A stretch of DNA of 29,865 nt, taken from contig JAENWE010000137.1 of the NCBI GenBank assembly GCA_016650185.1, positions 1 through 29,865 on the forward strand, written 5' to 3'. Positions 8,077-16,178 of this stretch are shown here, piece after piece; within the stretch, counting starts at the first letter, position 1, and each line of letters opens with the position of its first letter. The DNA comes from Vicinamibacteria bacterium. GTDB lineage: Bacteria > Acidobacteriota > Vicinamibacteria > Fen-336 > JAGNNV01. A model generated the notes under the pieces. That model did no database searches. It saw only the letters and a program-made list of their open reading frames with translations, and had not been told where the DNA came from. The position numbers and the translations under genes are program-made.

Positions 8077-8251
8077 ATCGAAAGGGCCGTTATTACCGGT
8101 CCCGGAATTGTCCGCCCGCTACCCAACGGCAGGTGGCGCGACCGACCATCGCTCGAAGCCTCGACCTCGCGCGTCCCGATGGTATGGAACTGAGCCGAGG
8201 CGACGGCCTATCATAAGCGCCAAGAGGGGCGCACGCCGGGCTCCTGAATCC

Positions 8252-8281
8252 TTGACGGGCCCTGGTTTTCAGGCGTACTGT
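8252..8281 (+). promoter_or_regulatory. Candidate sigma-70-type promoter for the terB-like gene
   Basis: TTGACG (8252-8257) and TACTGT (8276-8281) are separated by 18 bases and end 16 bases before the ATG at 8298. The -35 is strong and the -10 weak. The GAGG ribosome-binding site at 8283-8286 would be inside the short leader. This is a pattern match only. Confidence 0.3.
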
Positions 8282-8297
8282 CGCGAGGGATCTCTCC

Positions 8298-8813
8298 ATG
8301 ACTGTCCAACCTCCGAATACGAACATCGAGACCGAGTTGCTTCGGGCGATCAGGATCTTCTTCGAGGAGCGCGCGGCACGGCCGACCCTCGCGGAGAACC
8401 CGGAGGAAGTGCTTTCGGGTCGGCCCCTTCAACTCGCCACCACCGTGTTGTTTTTGCAGATGATCAACGCCGATCACGAGTCGAAGCACGACGAGCACGC
8501 CGCTCTGGTTGCGGCGGTGGCCCGCGTTTTGGAGGTCGACGCGGAGGGCGCCACCTTCATCATTCGAACCGCCGAAGAGCACATCAGGACACCGCTACCG
8601 AAACTTCTCCGGCTGCTCACGGAGCGCTGCACCACCAGCCAGAAGAAGAGAGTCGTCGAATGCATGTGGCAACTCGCCTTCGCGGACGCCGAACTGGCCG
8701 GTCACGAGGAATACTTCGTGCGGAAGGTCGCGGAGTCGATAGGCCTCCAAACCGCAGACCTGATCGAAGCCAAGATCCTGGCCCGCGAGGCGTTTCTGAG
8801 TTCCGGCGGGTAG
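8298..8813 (+). CDS. TerB-family tellurite-resistance-like protein
   Basis: A 171-residue, all-helical cytoplasmic protein with the TerB/DjlA-like pattern. The first half has 'LATTVLFLQMINADHESKHDE' and the second 'ECMWQLAFADAELAGHEEYF'. Both carry the acidic 'xADxExxxxE' loops that bind metal in TerB. It has no signal peptide. TerB proteins are named from tellurite-resistance operons, but most stand-alone members have no proven role and are thought to act as metal-binding, membrane-stress-linked scaffolds. No terC/D/E partner is present here. ATG 8298 follows GAGGGA at a good distance. The next gene, a superoxide dismutase, starts 54 bases on in the same direction, so a joint stress-related unit is possible. 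Confidence 0.8.
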   Translation: MTVQPPNTNIETELLRAIRIFFEERAARPTLAENPEEVLSGRPLQLATTVLFLQMINADHESKHDEHAALVAAVARVLEVDAEGATFIIRTAEEHIRTPLPKLLRLLTERCTTSQKKRVVECMWQLAFADAELAGHEEYFVRKVAESIGLQTADLIEAKILAREAFLSSGG

Positions 8814-8866
8814 AAACCCCGCCCGCCTCTCCAGCCCCCGACGCACCACCCCAAGGAGAACTCACC

Positions 8867-9583
8867 ATGAACGCGCATCAAGCCCTCACCCGGAGGCAGG
8901 CCCTGGCCACCGCGGCCGCACTCGCCCCCGTCCTCGCCGCGGCCCAAACCGCTGGTGCGCCAAGCTCAAATGCGACGGGGGCGCCCAAGCCATTCGAGAT
9001 CAAGCCTCTGCCTTTTGATCCGACGAAGCTCACCGGCCTCTCTGAACGCCTCTTGAAGTCGCACTGGGAGAACAACTACGCGGGCACGATCCGGGCGCTC
9101 AACAGCGTGCGCGATCGCCTCGCCGTCCTGAGCGCGGACAAAGCAACGCCGGCGTTTCTCTATGGCGATCTCAAGCGTGAGGAATTGATCCGCCGCGGCT
9201 CCATGGTTCTTCACGAACTGTATTTCGCCAACCTGGGCGGCTCCGGCCGTGCGGGCGGCGCGCTCGCGGAGGCTCTCAAGAATTCCTTCGGTTCTGCCGA
9301 AGCGTGGGAGGACGATTTCCGCCGGACCGCAGCGTCGCTTTATGGCGGCTCCGGTTGGACCGTGCTCGCCTGGAATCAGCACACCCACGAACTCCACAAC
9401 TACTGGGCGTCGGATCATTCTCAGAGCGCGGTGATGGGAACGCCGCTGCTGGTGCTCGACTTGTACGAGCATTCGTACCACATCGATTTCGGCGCCTCCG
9501 CCGCTCGTTACGTCGACGCCTTCTTCGCGAACGTGCACTGGGATGAGGTGCATCGCCGGCTGGAGGGCGCGCGGAAAGCCTGA
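8867..9583 (+). CDS. Exported Fe/Mn superoxide dismutase
   Basis: A 238-residue protein converting superoxide to oxygen and hydrogen peroxide. All four metal ligands of the Fe/Mn family can be placed: His66 ('KSHWENNY'), His116 ('MVLHELYF'), Asp198 and His202 ('DLYEHSYHIDFG', the family signature DxxEHxYH form). The catalytic core covers residues about 45-235. Unlike cytoplasmic SodA/SodB it starts with 'LTRRQALATAAALAPVLAAA', a twin-arginine-like or Sec signal peptide, and a low-complexity Ala/Ser/Pro spacer, so it should act in the periplasm. Tat export would fit a metal enzyme folded before transport. ATG 8867 is chosen because AAGGAG lies nine bases before it; an open frame runs further upstream but overlaps the terB-like gene. 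Metal preference cannot be decided from sequence here. Confidence 0.92.
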   Translation: MNAHQALTRRQALATAAALAPVLAAAQTAGAPSSNATGAPKPFEIKPLPFDPTKLTGLSERLLKSHWENNYAGTIRALNSVRDRLAVLSADKATPAFLYGDLKREELIRRGSMVLHELYFANLGGSGRAGGALAEALKNSFGSAEAWEDDFRRTAASLYGGSGWTVLAWNQHTHELHNYWASDHSQSAVMGTPLLVLDLYEHSYHIDFGASAARYVDAFFANVHWDEVHRRLEGARKA

Positions 9584-9586
9584 CCT

Positions 9587-11725
9587 TTGCTGCTCCCCCT
9601 TCTCCTGGCCGCGCTTTTCGCCGCTGACGCCGGGTCCCGCCCTGCGCTTCGGGTGGGTCCGATTCAGGGCGATATTCAAATCGACGGGCGGCTCGACGAG
9701 CCGGACTGGGTGAGCGCCCCGTCCATAGCGGAGCTCACGATGATGGAGCCCACGACCGGCGGCGCCCCAACCGGCCGCACCGAGGTCAAGGTGCTCGCGA
9801 ACGGGGCATCCATTGTGATCGGCATCCGCTGCTTTGACCCCGATCCCACCCGGATCGTCGCCTTCACCAAGGAGCGAGACGGGGACTTCAGCTCGGAGGA
9901 TCACCTGCTCCTCGTTCTCGATCCGTTTCAGGACGGCCGCTCGGGCTACGTGTTCTCGGTAAATCCGGGTGGGGCGAGGTCCGACGGTCTCGTGGTGTCG
10001 AACGGCGAATCGATCGACAAGAACTGGGACGGCGTCTGGGAGGCCGCGACGGAACGCGATGCCTTTGGCTGGTCGGCGGAAATCCGAATCCCGGTCCTGT
10101 CAATCAACTTCGCCCAGGGACTCTCGGCCTGGGGGTTCAATGTTCAGCGGCGGATCCAGCGCAACCAGGAGACCGAGCGCTGGGCCGCAGCGTCGAATGA
10201 CATCAAGATCTATCAGACGAGCCGAGCGGGACTTCTGACTGATCTGCCTGATTTCGCTCTGGGTCTCGGTCTATCGGTCCGGCCCGCGCTTCTGGGCGGC
10301 TTCAACCACCCTGCTCGCGGCGCCTCGACGTCGGGCACGGGGGACGCAAGCCTTGATATCACCAAGCGGGTCGGCTCCAACCTCACCGCGTCACTGACCG
10401 TCAACACCGACTTCGCGGAAACCGAGGCGGACACCCGCCAGACCAACCTCACCCGATTCCCCCTCTTCTTCCCGGAGAAGCGCGCGTTCTTCCTGGAGGG
10501 CTCGGACACGTTCGGTTTTGGACTCGGTCTCTCGGGAGACATTCGGCCGTTCTTCTCACGGCGGATCGGCCTGGTCGCCGGATCGGAAGTTCCGATTCTG
10601 GCCGGCGGAAAACTATCCGGCCGTCGGGGGAGGACGAGCCTCGGGGGTCTGTTCGTGCGGACGCGTGACGAAAGCGGCGTCGCCCCGGCCACGTCGCTCG
10701 CCGCCATTCGAGTAAGGCGCAACCTGTTCGACGAATCCAGCTTCGGTTTCATCGCCACTTCGGGCGATCCCCTGGGCCGGACCGGGGCTACAACCGCGGG
10801 CGTCGACTTCACCTACCAGACCTCACGCTACCGCGGCAACAAGAATCTCTGGATCGGCGGATGGGGCCTCATGGCTCGTCGCGACGGGCTCACCGGGTCA
10901 CGCGAGGCCTGGGGCCTGAAGCTCGACCTCCCCAACGACCTCTGGGACATCGCCGCGAGTTTCCGCCGGGTTGGCGATGGCTTCGATCCCTCGCTCGGCT
11001 TCGTTCCCCGCCGGGCCGTGAAGGCCTACCGCCTCTCCATCAACTACTCCCCCCGCCGCGAAGGCACGTTCATTCGTCAGATGTTCCATGAATTCCGATC
11101 GGAGTACTTCACCAATCTGCAGGGTGAGCGGGAGAGCTATCGGATCTTCATGGCTCCGATCAACTGGCGCCTCGAGAGCGGCGACCGGGTGGAAGCCAAC
11201 ATCGTCCCCACCGGCGAACGGCTGGCCGCTCCCTTCGAGATCGCGGACGGCGTGGTCATTCCGGCTGGTACCTATGACTGGCGGCGCTACCGGCTGGAGG
11301 TCGAGACCGCGGCCAAACGCCGGCTGGCCGGGCAGCTCACCTGGTGGTTCGGCGGCTTCTACAGCGGAACCCTGCATCAGCTCGAGGCCGAAGGCTCGTG
11401 GACGCCGTCGCCGATCGTGAGCTTCCTCCTTAACGCCGAACACAACATTGGACGGCTGCGCGAGGGCAGCTTCGACCAGACTCTGGTCGGAGTGAAGGCA
11501 CGCCTGAACCTCTCACCCGATCTGCAGGTCAACAGCTTCGTCCAGTTCGACAATGAAACGCGGTCCGTGGGCACGAATACGCGGGTGCGTTGGACGTTCC
11601 ATCCCCAGGGCGACCTGTTCGTCATCTACAACCACAACATCCGCGATTTCAAGGAAAGCCCGGCCGGCTGGGCCACCGACTCGAATGCGCTCCTCGTCAA
11701 GGCGCAGTACGTCTGGAGGCGGTGA
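9587..11725 (+). CDS. DUF5916 outer-membrane protein with N-terminal CBM9-like domain
   Basis: A 712-residue exported protein. A short signal peptide ('LLLPLLLAALFAADA') is followed by a family 9 carbohydrate-binding/DOMON-like domain (residues about 20-190) with the typical opening 'IQGDIQIDGRLDEPDW' and 'FSVNPGG'. The rest is the DUF5916 barrel-like region with repeated amphipathic strands, 'TDFAETEADTRQTN', 'FPLFFPEKRAFFLEG', and an aromatic end 'VKAQYVWRR' typical of outer-membrane barrels. Members are common in Acidobacteriota and Bacteroidota; the substrate is unknown, though carbohydrate or peptide handling at the outer membrane is often assumed. Translation probably starts at TTG 9587, three bases after the dismutase stop, suggesting co-transcription. 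No catalytic residues can be proposed. Confidence 0.85.
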   Translation: MLLPLLLAALFAADAGSRPALRVGPIQGDIQIDGRLDEPDWVSAPSIAELTMMEPTTGGAPTGRTEVKVLANGASIVIGIRCFDPDPTRIVAFTKERDGDFSSEDHLLLVLDPFQDGRSGYVFSVNPGGARSDGLVVSNGESIDKNWDGVWEAATERDAFGWSAEIRIPVLSINFAQGLSAWGFNVQRRIQRNQETERWAAASNDIKIYQTSRAGLLTDLPDFALGLGLSVRPALLGGFNHPARGASTSGTGDASLDITKRVGSNLTASLTVNTDFAETEADTRQTNLTRFPLFFPEKRAFFLEGSDTFGFGLGLSGDIRPFFSRRIGLVAGSEVPILAGGKLSGRRGRTSLGGLFVRTRDESGVAPATSLAAIRVRRNLFDESSFGFIATSGDPLGRTGATTAGVDFTYQTSRYRGNKNLWIGGWGLMARRDGLTGSREAWGLKLDLPNDLWDIAASFRRVGDGFDPSLGFVPRRAVKAYRLSINYSPRREGTFIRQMFHEFRSEYFTNLQGERESYRIFMAPINWRLESGDRVEANIVPTGERLAAPFEIADGVVIPAGTYDWRRYRLEVETAAKRRLAGQLTWWFGGFYSGTLHQLEAEGSWTPSPIVSFLLNAEHNIGRLREGSFDQTLVGVKARLNLSPDLQVNSFVQFDNETRSVGTNTRVRWTFHPQGDLFVIYNHNIRDFKESPAGWATDSNALLVKAQYVWRR

Positions 11726-11814
11726 AGCCAAGAGTCATGAGCGCTCAGCCCCTGACGCAGTAGCAAGTCGGACCCCAAGGCGCCGATCGCTCGCGTCGCC
11801 GCCCCGCGGCCACA

Positions 11815-11820
11815 TAGACT
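11815..11820 (+). promoter_or_regulatory. -10-like hexamer six bases before the DUF885 start
   Basis: TAGACT ends six bases before ATG 11827, which would place transcription start at or next to the A of the ATG. There is no clear Shine-Dalgarno at the normal distance. It is one of several similar arrangements in this window that point to leaderless mRNAs. No good -35 was seen. Confidence 0.3.
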
Positions 11821-11826
11821 TCCAGG

Positions 11827-13620
11827 ATGAGTCAGGCGCTAAGTCGGGCACTCCTCGTTCTCTTGATCTGCGGCGTCTCGTCCCCGGCGCTCGCTCAGGT
11901 TTCGCCGGAACCGCAGCTCATCGAGCTCATCAAAGACATCGGCAAGGAACGGGAGAAGGGCCACGCTCTGGCTGTCCCGGAAGGCGTCGACCCACGCTAC
12001 TCCAAACGTCTCGACGATGTATCCGAGCAGCGCTACTCAAACGAGGCCAGCACGCTCGGCGCGTTCGCCGACCGTTTGAACGCGATCGATCGCTCCTTGC
12101 TTCCTGAGGCGCTTCAGACCGATGCGGAAATCATCTCGCGGCAACTGCGCGACCGTCTGGCTGAGCTCAGGTTCCGGGCCTTCGAGATCCCCATCGGCTC
12201 GCGCGAGGGCTTCCACTTCGAGATCTCGGCTCTTCCCGACAAGTACAACTTCGACAAAGTCGCGGACTTCGACGACTACATCGCCAAGCTCCAGTCGTTC
12301 AAGGAACACGCGGACCAGAACATCGCCTTGATGCGCGCGGGCCTCAAGTCGGGACGCACCGTGCCGCGGGATGTGCTCGACCGCTATGACGAACCGGTAG
12401 CCGCGCTCATCGTCGACGATGTCACCAAGAGCCTGCTCTACCGGCCCCTCACCAATGCACCTGCCTCGTTCGCGGCCGACGATCGCGAACGCTTCCTGCG
12501 GGATGGGACGGCCGCCCTCCGCAACTCGGTGATGCCTGGGCTCAAGGAGTTTCTGACCTTCCTGCGCGCCGAATATCTCCCCGGGGCCCGGGCCACGCTC
12601 GGACTCTCGGCCCTTCAAGGCGGCGACGCCTTGTATCGACATCGCATCCTGATGCACACCACCCTGGAACTGTCGCCCCAGGAGGTCCACGAGACCGGGA
12701 AGCGCGAGGTGGCCCGGATCCGGACCGAGATGGAGCAGGTGATCCGCAGCACCGGCTTCAAGGGCACGTTCGCGGAGTTCATCAAATTCCTTCAAGACGA
12801 CCCGCGTTTCACCGTGGACAGCGAGGAGAAATACCTGCAGGCGGTGGCGCTCGCGGCCAAGCGGATGGATGGCGCTCTGCCCAAGATCTTCTCCCTGCTT
12901 CCGCGCACGCCCTATGGCATCCGTCCCATGCCCGAGCGCATCGCGATTCGCCAATCGGCCGGCTACTACGACTCCGGCGACCCGGACGGCACCCGCGCGG
13001 GCTTCGTCAACGTAAACACCTCCGACCTGAAGGCGCGGCCGCTCTACGTGGCCGAGTCGCTAGCCTTTCACGAGGGCGTCCCCGGCCATCACCTGCAGAT
13101 CATGCGGGCCAGGGAAAACAAGGATCTCTCCGACTTCAGGCGCAAGCTCGGCATCACCGTGTTCGTCGAAGGCTGGGGCCTGTATGCCGAACGACTGGGC
13201 CGCGAAGTGGGTTTCTATCAGGATCCTTACAGCGACTTCGGCCGCCTGACCTACGAGATCTGGCGAGCGGTCCGCCTCGTGGTGGACAGCGGTGTTCACG
13301 CTCTCGGGTGGACGCGGGCCCAGGCCATCGCCTACATGGCCGAGAACACGGGTTTCAAGATCGGTCCCTCCACCGCCGAGGTGGATCGCCACATCACCGA
13401 AGCCGGACAAGGCCTTGCCTACACCTTCGGCATGATCAAGATCCTGGAACTGAGAAAGCGGGCCGAGGAGAAGCTTGGCTCGAAGTTCGACCTGAAGGCC
13501 TTCCACGAGGCGATCCTTGGAAACGGCGCCCTGCCTCTCGACCTCCTCGACCGCGAAGTGTCAGCCTGGATCGAAGGCGCCGCCACCGTGAAGTCGCTGC
13601 GCGGTCTCCCTCGAACTTGA
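11827..13620 (+). CDS. DUF885 family metallopeptidase-like lipoprotein/secreted protein
   Basis: A 597-residue exported protein (signal peptide 'LLVLLICGVSSPALAQ') covering the full DUF885 length. The key block is 'AFHEGVPGHHLQ' (His415, Glu416, His419-420 region), a zinc-metallopeptidase-like HExxxxH arrangement. It is followed about 30 residues later by 'VFVEGWGLYAERLG', which supplies a conserved Glu. DUF885 members are generally annotated as uncharacterised metallohydrolases; peptide cleavage is likely but unproven. I saw no lipobox Cys, so a soluble periplasmic location is favoured. The cysteine-repeat gene starts 31 bases downstream but has its own promoter-like sequence overlapping this gene's stop codon. 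Confidence 0.88.
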   Translation: MSQALSRALLVLLICGVSSPALAQVSPEPQLIELIKDIGKEREKGHALAVPEGVDPRYSKRLDDVSEQRYSNEASTLGAFADRLNAIDRSLLPEALQTDAEIISRQLRDRLAELRFRAFEIPIGSREGFHFEISALPDKYNFDKVADFDDYIAKLQSFKEHADQNIALMRAGLKSGRTVPRDVLDRYDEPVAALIVDDVTKSLLYRPLTNAPASFAADDRERFLRDGTAALRNSVMPGLKEFLTFLRAEYLPGARATLGLSALQGGDALYRHRILMHTTLELSPQEVHETGKREVARIRTEMEQVIRSTGFKGTFAEFIKFLQDDPRFTVDSEEKYLQAVALAAKRMDGALPKIFSLLPRTPYGIRPMPERIAIRQSAGYYDSGDPDGTRAGFVNVNTSDLKARPLYVAESLAFHEGVPGHHLQIMRARENKDLSDFRRKLGITVFVEGWGLYAERLGREVGFYQDPYSDFGRLTYEIWRAVRLVVDSGVHALGWTRAQAIAYMAENTGFKIGPSTAEVDRHITEAGQGLAYTFGMIKILELRKRAEEKLGSKFDLKAFHEAILGNGALPLDLLDREVSAWIEGAATVKSLRGLPRT

Positions 13621-13646
13621 CAATCTCCGGAACGCCAGCGTACTTT
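13617..13646 (+). promoter_or_regulatory. Promoter for a probable leaderless cysteine-repeat mRNA
   Basis: A perfect -35 TTGACA (13617-13622) overlaps the TGA stop of the DUF885 gene. Eighteen bases later is TACTTT (13641-13646), and only five bases separate it from ATG 13652. Transcription would begin at or beside the ATG. No Shine-Dalgarno precedes the start, which fits leaderless translation. Confidence 0.5.
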
Positions 13647-13651
13647 TTCGC

Positions 13652-14803
13652 ATGCGGACGCCTGCCGTAGCGCCATGGAGCCTCCTCATTCTGACCGCGG
13701 GGGGGGTAATCCTTGGCGGGGCCGGCGCCTCGGGTCAGGACCAGAGCGCGGCCGAGCGCAACTTCTTCGCCTGCCGGGTGGGCTACTCAAGCTGCAAGCC
13801 GGGTGAATTTTCGAAAGAGCAGCTCGAGATCGTCGAGCAGGCGAGTCTCGCCCGTAATTTTTCCGCCTGCCGGACGGGATCTACGGCCTGCAAGAGCGAC
13901 CTGCTCACCGAAGACCAGGCGGAGGCGGTGCACACCGGACACCTGGCGCGGAATTTCACCGCCTGCCGGTACCGTTACCTTGGCTGCGACTTGACCCTGC
14001 TCACTGACGATCAACTGGAGGCGGTGGAGACTGAACGGCGAGCCCAGAACTTCTCCGCCTGCTGGAATGGCTTCTCCAACTGCAACCGCTCGCTTCTGAG
14101 CGCCGACCAAGGGGACTCGATTGAGAGCGCGCGACTCGCCCGCAACTTCGCGGCCTGCCGCGCCGGCACGACCCGGTGTGATCGCACCCTTCTCAACGCG
14201 GATCAGCAAGAGTCGGTTGAAACCGAGCGGCGCGCCCAGAACTATGCGGCCTGCCGCGGGGGCTTCGCGGACTGCGACCGCAGCCTTCTCGATGGGGATC
14301 AGAAAGACGCGGTCGAGGCCGCCCAGCTGGCTCGCAATTTCGCCAGCTGCCGGAGCGGTGACGCGGGGTGCGACCGCGCGCGGTTATCCGCCGACCAGGC
14401 AGAGTCGGTGGCGACCGAGCGTCGGGCCCGGAACTTCGCGGATTGCTGGAACGGATATTCGCGATGCGACCAGGGCGTCCTCACTCCCGATCAGGCGGAG
14501 TCCGCCCGCACCGCGAGCCTCGCCCGCAACTTCGCGGACTGCCGGAGCGGATTCTCTCGCTGCGATCTCTGCGTCCTCGACAAAGACCAGCGCCAGGCGG
14601 TCGAGACCGAGCAGCGCGCTCAGAACTTCGCCGCCTGCTGGAACGGCTATTCGAGCTGCAAGCAGGATCTGCTGACCGCCCAACAGGGGGAGTCGGTGCG
14701 CGCGACGACGCTGGCCCGGAACTTCGAAGCCTGCCGCACCGGACTCGAAAGCTGCAACCGAAGCATCCTGATCTTGGAACAGGTTGAAGCGCTCAAGCGC
14801 TAG
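13652..14803 (+). CDS. Secreted protein of eleven 32-residue cysteine repeats (unrecognised)
   Basis: A 383-residue protein: signal peptide to about residue 29 ('LLILTAGGVILGGAGASGQ'), then nothing but tandem repeats from Arg36 to the end. Each unit is exactly 32 residues, consensus RNFxACRxGxxxCDRxLL followed by xxDQxExVExxxxA. Asn2, Cys6, Cys13 and Gln22 are kept in all eleven units; the last unit is cut at 28 residues. Twenty-two regularly spaced cysteines in an exported protein suggest one disulfide per repeat or links between neighbours, giving a rigid helical solenoid. Repeat 9 has an extra Cys at position 16. Units alternate in type, with odd units 3-9 ending 'ERRA' or 'EQRA' and even units ending 'LA'. 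I cannot assign a function. Adhesion, binding or envelope scaffolding are possibilities only. Confidence 0.85.
   Translation: MRTPAVAPWSLLILTAGGVILGGAGASGQDQSAAERNFFACRVGYSSCKPGEFSKEQLEIVEQASLARNFSACRTGSTACKSDLLTEDQAEAVHTGHLARNFTACRYRYLGCDLTLLTDDQLEAVETERRAQNFSACWNGFSNCNRSLLSADQGDSIESARLARNFAACRAGTTRCDRTLLNADQQESVETERRAQNYAACRGGFADCDRSLLDGDQKDAVEAAQLARNFASCRSGDAGCDRARLSADQAESVATERRARNFADCWNGYSRCDQGVLTPDQAESARTASLARNFADCRSGFSRCDLCVLDKDQRQAVETEQRAQNFAACWNGYSSCKQDLLTAQQGESVRATTLARNFEACRTGLESCNRSILILEQVEALKR
13757..14800 (+). repeat. Eleven in-frame 96-bp tandem repeats
   Basis: Unit k begins at 13757 + 96(k-1), and unit 11 at 14717 is truncated to 84 bp by the end of the gene. There is no insertion or deletion across the array. 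DNA identity between units is moderate, so the array is old rather than a recent slippage product. A 192-bp higher-order period is visible at protein level in units 3-10. Confidence 0.9.
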
Positions 14804-14855
14804 TCTAGTGCCGATGCATCATCGCGTCGATCATGGGCCTGCCCAGCGGGTTCGC

Positions 14856-14861
14856 TAAAAT
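14856..14861 (+). promoter_or_regulatory. -10 hexamer six bases before the thiolase start
   Basis: TAAAAT (five of six matches to TATAAT) ends six bases before ATG 14868, and no ribosome-binding site intervenes. This suggests a leaderless transcript. No convincing -35 lies at 16-18 bases upstream. Confidence 0.45.
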
Positions 14862-14867
14862 CGCGGC

Positions 14868-16052
14868 ATGCGATCATCAGTCATCGTCTCCGCCGTCCGC
14901 ACCCCCACCGGGAAGTTCCTCGGGGGCCTGAAGTCCTTCACCGCGCCGCAGCTCGGCGCTCGGGTCATCAAGGAGACGATCCGGCGCGCCGGCATCGATC
15001 CCGCCGATGTGGATGAAGTGATCATGGGCAACGTCGTCTCCGCCGGGCTCGGACAGGCCCCGGCGCGACAGGCCGCCATCCATGCCGGCCTGCCCCCGAA
15101 AGTGGGCGCCCTCACCATTAACAAGGTTTGCGGCTCCGGCCTGAAGGCGGTCATGCTGGCCGCCCAGGGCATCGCCGCCGGTGACGCGGATATCGTGGTC
15201 GCGGGAGGTATGGAGTCGATGTCGAACTGCCCTCACCTGCTGCGCGGCGCGCGCGAAGGTCTGCGCATGGGCCATGGGACGCTCATTGATTCGATGATCC
15301 ACGACGGCCTCTGGGACGCGTATTCGGATTTCCACATGGGCTGCACCGGCGAGATCGTGTCCGAAAAATACGAGGTCAGCCGGCAGCAGCAGGACGAGTA
15401 CGCGGTGCGAAGCCACCAGAAAGCTCTCGCCGCCATCAACGCGGGCGCGTTCAAGGACGAAATCCTCAAGGTCGAGATCGCCCAGCGGAAGGGCCCGGCG
15501 GTGGCGTTCGAGAACGACGAGTCACCCCGCGCCGATACCTCGATGGAGAGCCTTGGGAAGCTGAAACCCGCGTTCAAGGAGGGCGGAACGGTCACGGCCG
15601 GCAACGCCCCCGGCGTCAATGACGGCGCCGCCGCCCTCGTGGTGATGGCGGAGGATCTCGCCACAAGTCGGGGGGTCAAGCCACTGGCCCGGATCATCGG
15701 CCAGGCCACCGCAGGCGTCGAACCGTCTCTGGTCATGATGGCGCCGGTCGAAGCGGTCAGGAAGCTTCTCAAGAAAACCGGATGGAAAACTGAGGACGTG
15801 GACCTCTTCGAGCTCAACGAGGCTTTCGCGGTTCAGGCGGTGGCGGTGGCGAAGGAGCTGGGCCTCGATCTCGCGAGAGTCAACGTGAACGGTGGCGCGG
15901 TCGCCCTTGGCCATCCGATCGGCGCCTCGGGCGCCCGAATCCTGACCACCCTGATCTACGCGCTGCAGGCCCGTGGTTTGAAGCGCGGCGTCGCCACGTT
16001 GTGCCTCGGAGGCGGCAATGGGGTGGCGCTCGCCATCGAACGGATGTCTTGA
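14868..16052 (+). CDS. Acetyl-CoA C-acetyltransferase (thiolase)
   Basis: A 394-residue thiolase of normal length. The acylated cysteine is Cys88 in 'NKVCGSGLKAV', the second catalytic block is His349 in 'ALGHPIGASGARI', and the C-terminal proton-shuttling Cys379 lies in 'LCLGGGNG'. The N-terminal 'VIVSAVRTPTGKFLGGL' is typical of the biosynthetic/acetoacetyl-CoA class. It interconverts two acetyl-CoA with acetoacetyl-CoA plus CoA in the cytoplasm, or cleaves longer 3-ketoacyl-CoAs. No hydroxyacyl-CoA dehydrogenase, CoA transferase or PHB synthase gene is beside it, so the pathway is not set by context. It may feed acetyl-CoA to the MS-ICL2 fusion 7 kb away, an inference only. Confidence 0.93.
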   Translation: MRSSVIVSAVRTPTGKFLGGLKSFTAPQLGARVIKETIRRAGIDPADVDEVIMGNVVSAGLGQAPARQAAIHAGLPPKVGALTINKVCGSGLKAVMLAAQGIAAGDADIVVAGGMESMSNCPHLLRGAREGLRMGHGTLIDSMIHDGLWDAYSDFHMGCTGEIVSEKYEVSRQQQDEYAVRSHQKALAAINAGAFKDEILKVEIAQRKGPAVAFENDESPRADTSMESLGKLKPAFKEGGTVTAGNAPGVNDGAAALVVMAEDLATSRGVKPLARIIGQATAGVEPSLVMMAPVEAVRKLLKKTGWKTEDVDLFELNEAFAVQAVAVAKELGLDLARVNVNGGAVALGHPIGASGARILTTLIYALQARGLKRGVATLCLGGGNGVALAIERMS

Positions 16053-16060
16053 CTCCATCG

Positions 16061-16070
16061 TCTTTTTTTT
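16061..16070 (+). terminator. T-run after the thiolase gene, possible weak terminator
   Basis: Eight consecutive T residues (16063-16070) begin ten bases after the thiolase stop. Only a poor 4-bp stem (GATG/CATC) precedes them, so this is at best a weak rho-independent terminator. It stands just before the promoter of the next gene. Confidence 0.25.
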
Positions 16071-16077
16071 GAGGCCC

Positions 16078-16107
16078 TTGACCCATTGAGTGGCGGCTCA
16101 CGATAAT
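16078..16107 (+). promoter_or_regulatory. Sigma-70-type promoter for the GAF-like gene
   Basis: TTGACC (16078-16083) and GATAAT (16102-16107) are 18 bases apart, each five of six to consensus. Transcription would start near 16114, giving a leader of about 65 bases before ATG 16179, with AAAGGA as ribosome-binding site. Unlike its neighbours this gene has a conventional leader. Confidence 0.5.
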
Positions 16108-16178
16108 CTTTGACTGGTAAGGTGGTTCTTGCCCCTGCGCAAGGCCTCGCCTCTCATCCACTTCACACAAAGGACGTC

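Noticed and set aside
8037..8126. TTG at 8126 as the start of the MS-ICL2 gene
   Set aside because: The 30 added residues have no malate synthase homology, no ribosome-binding site precedes the TTG, and the segment overlaps the leader ORF and likely promoter.
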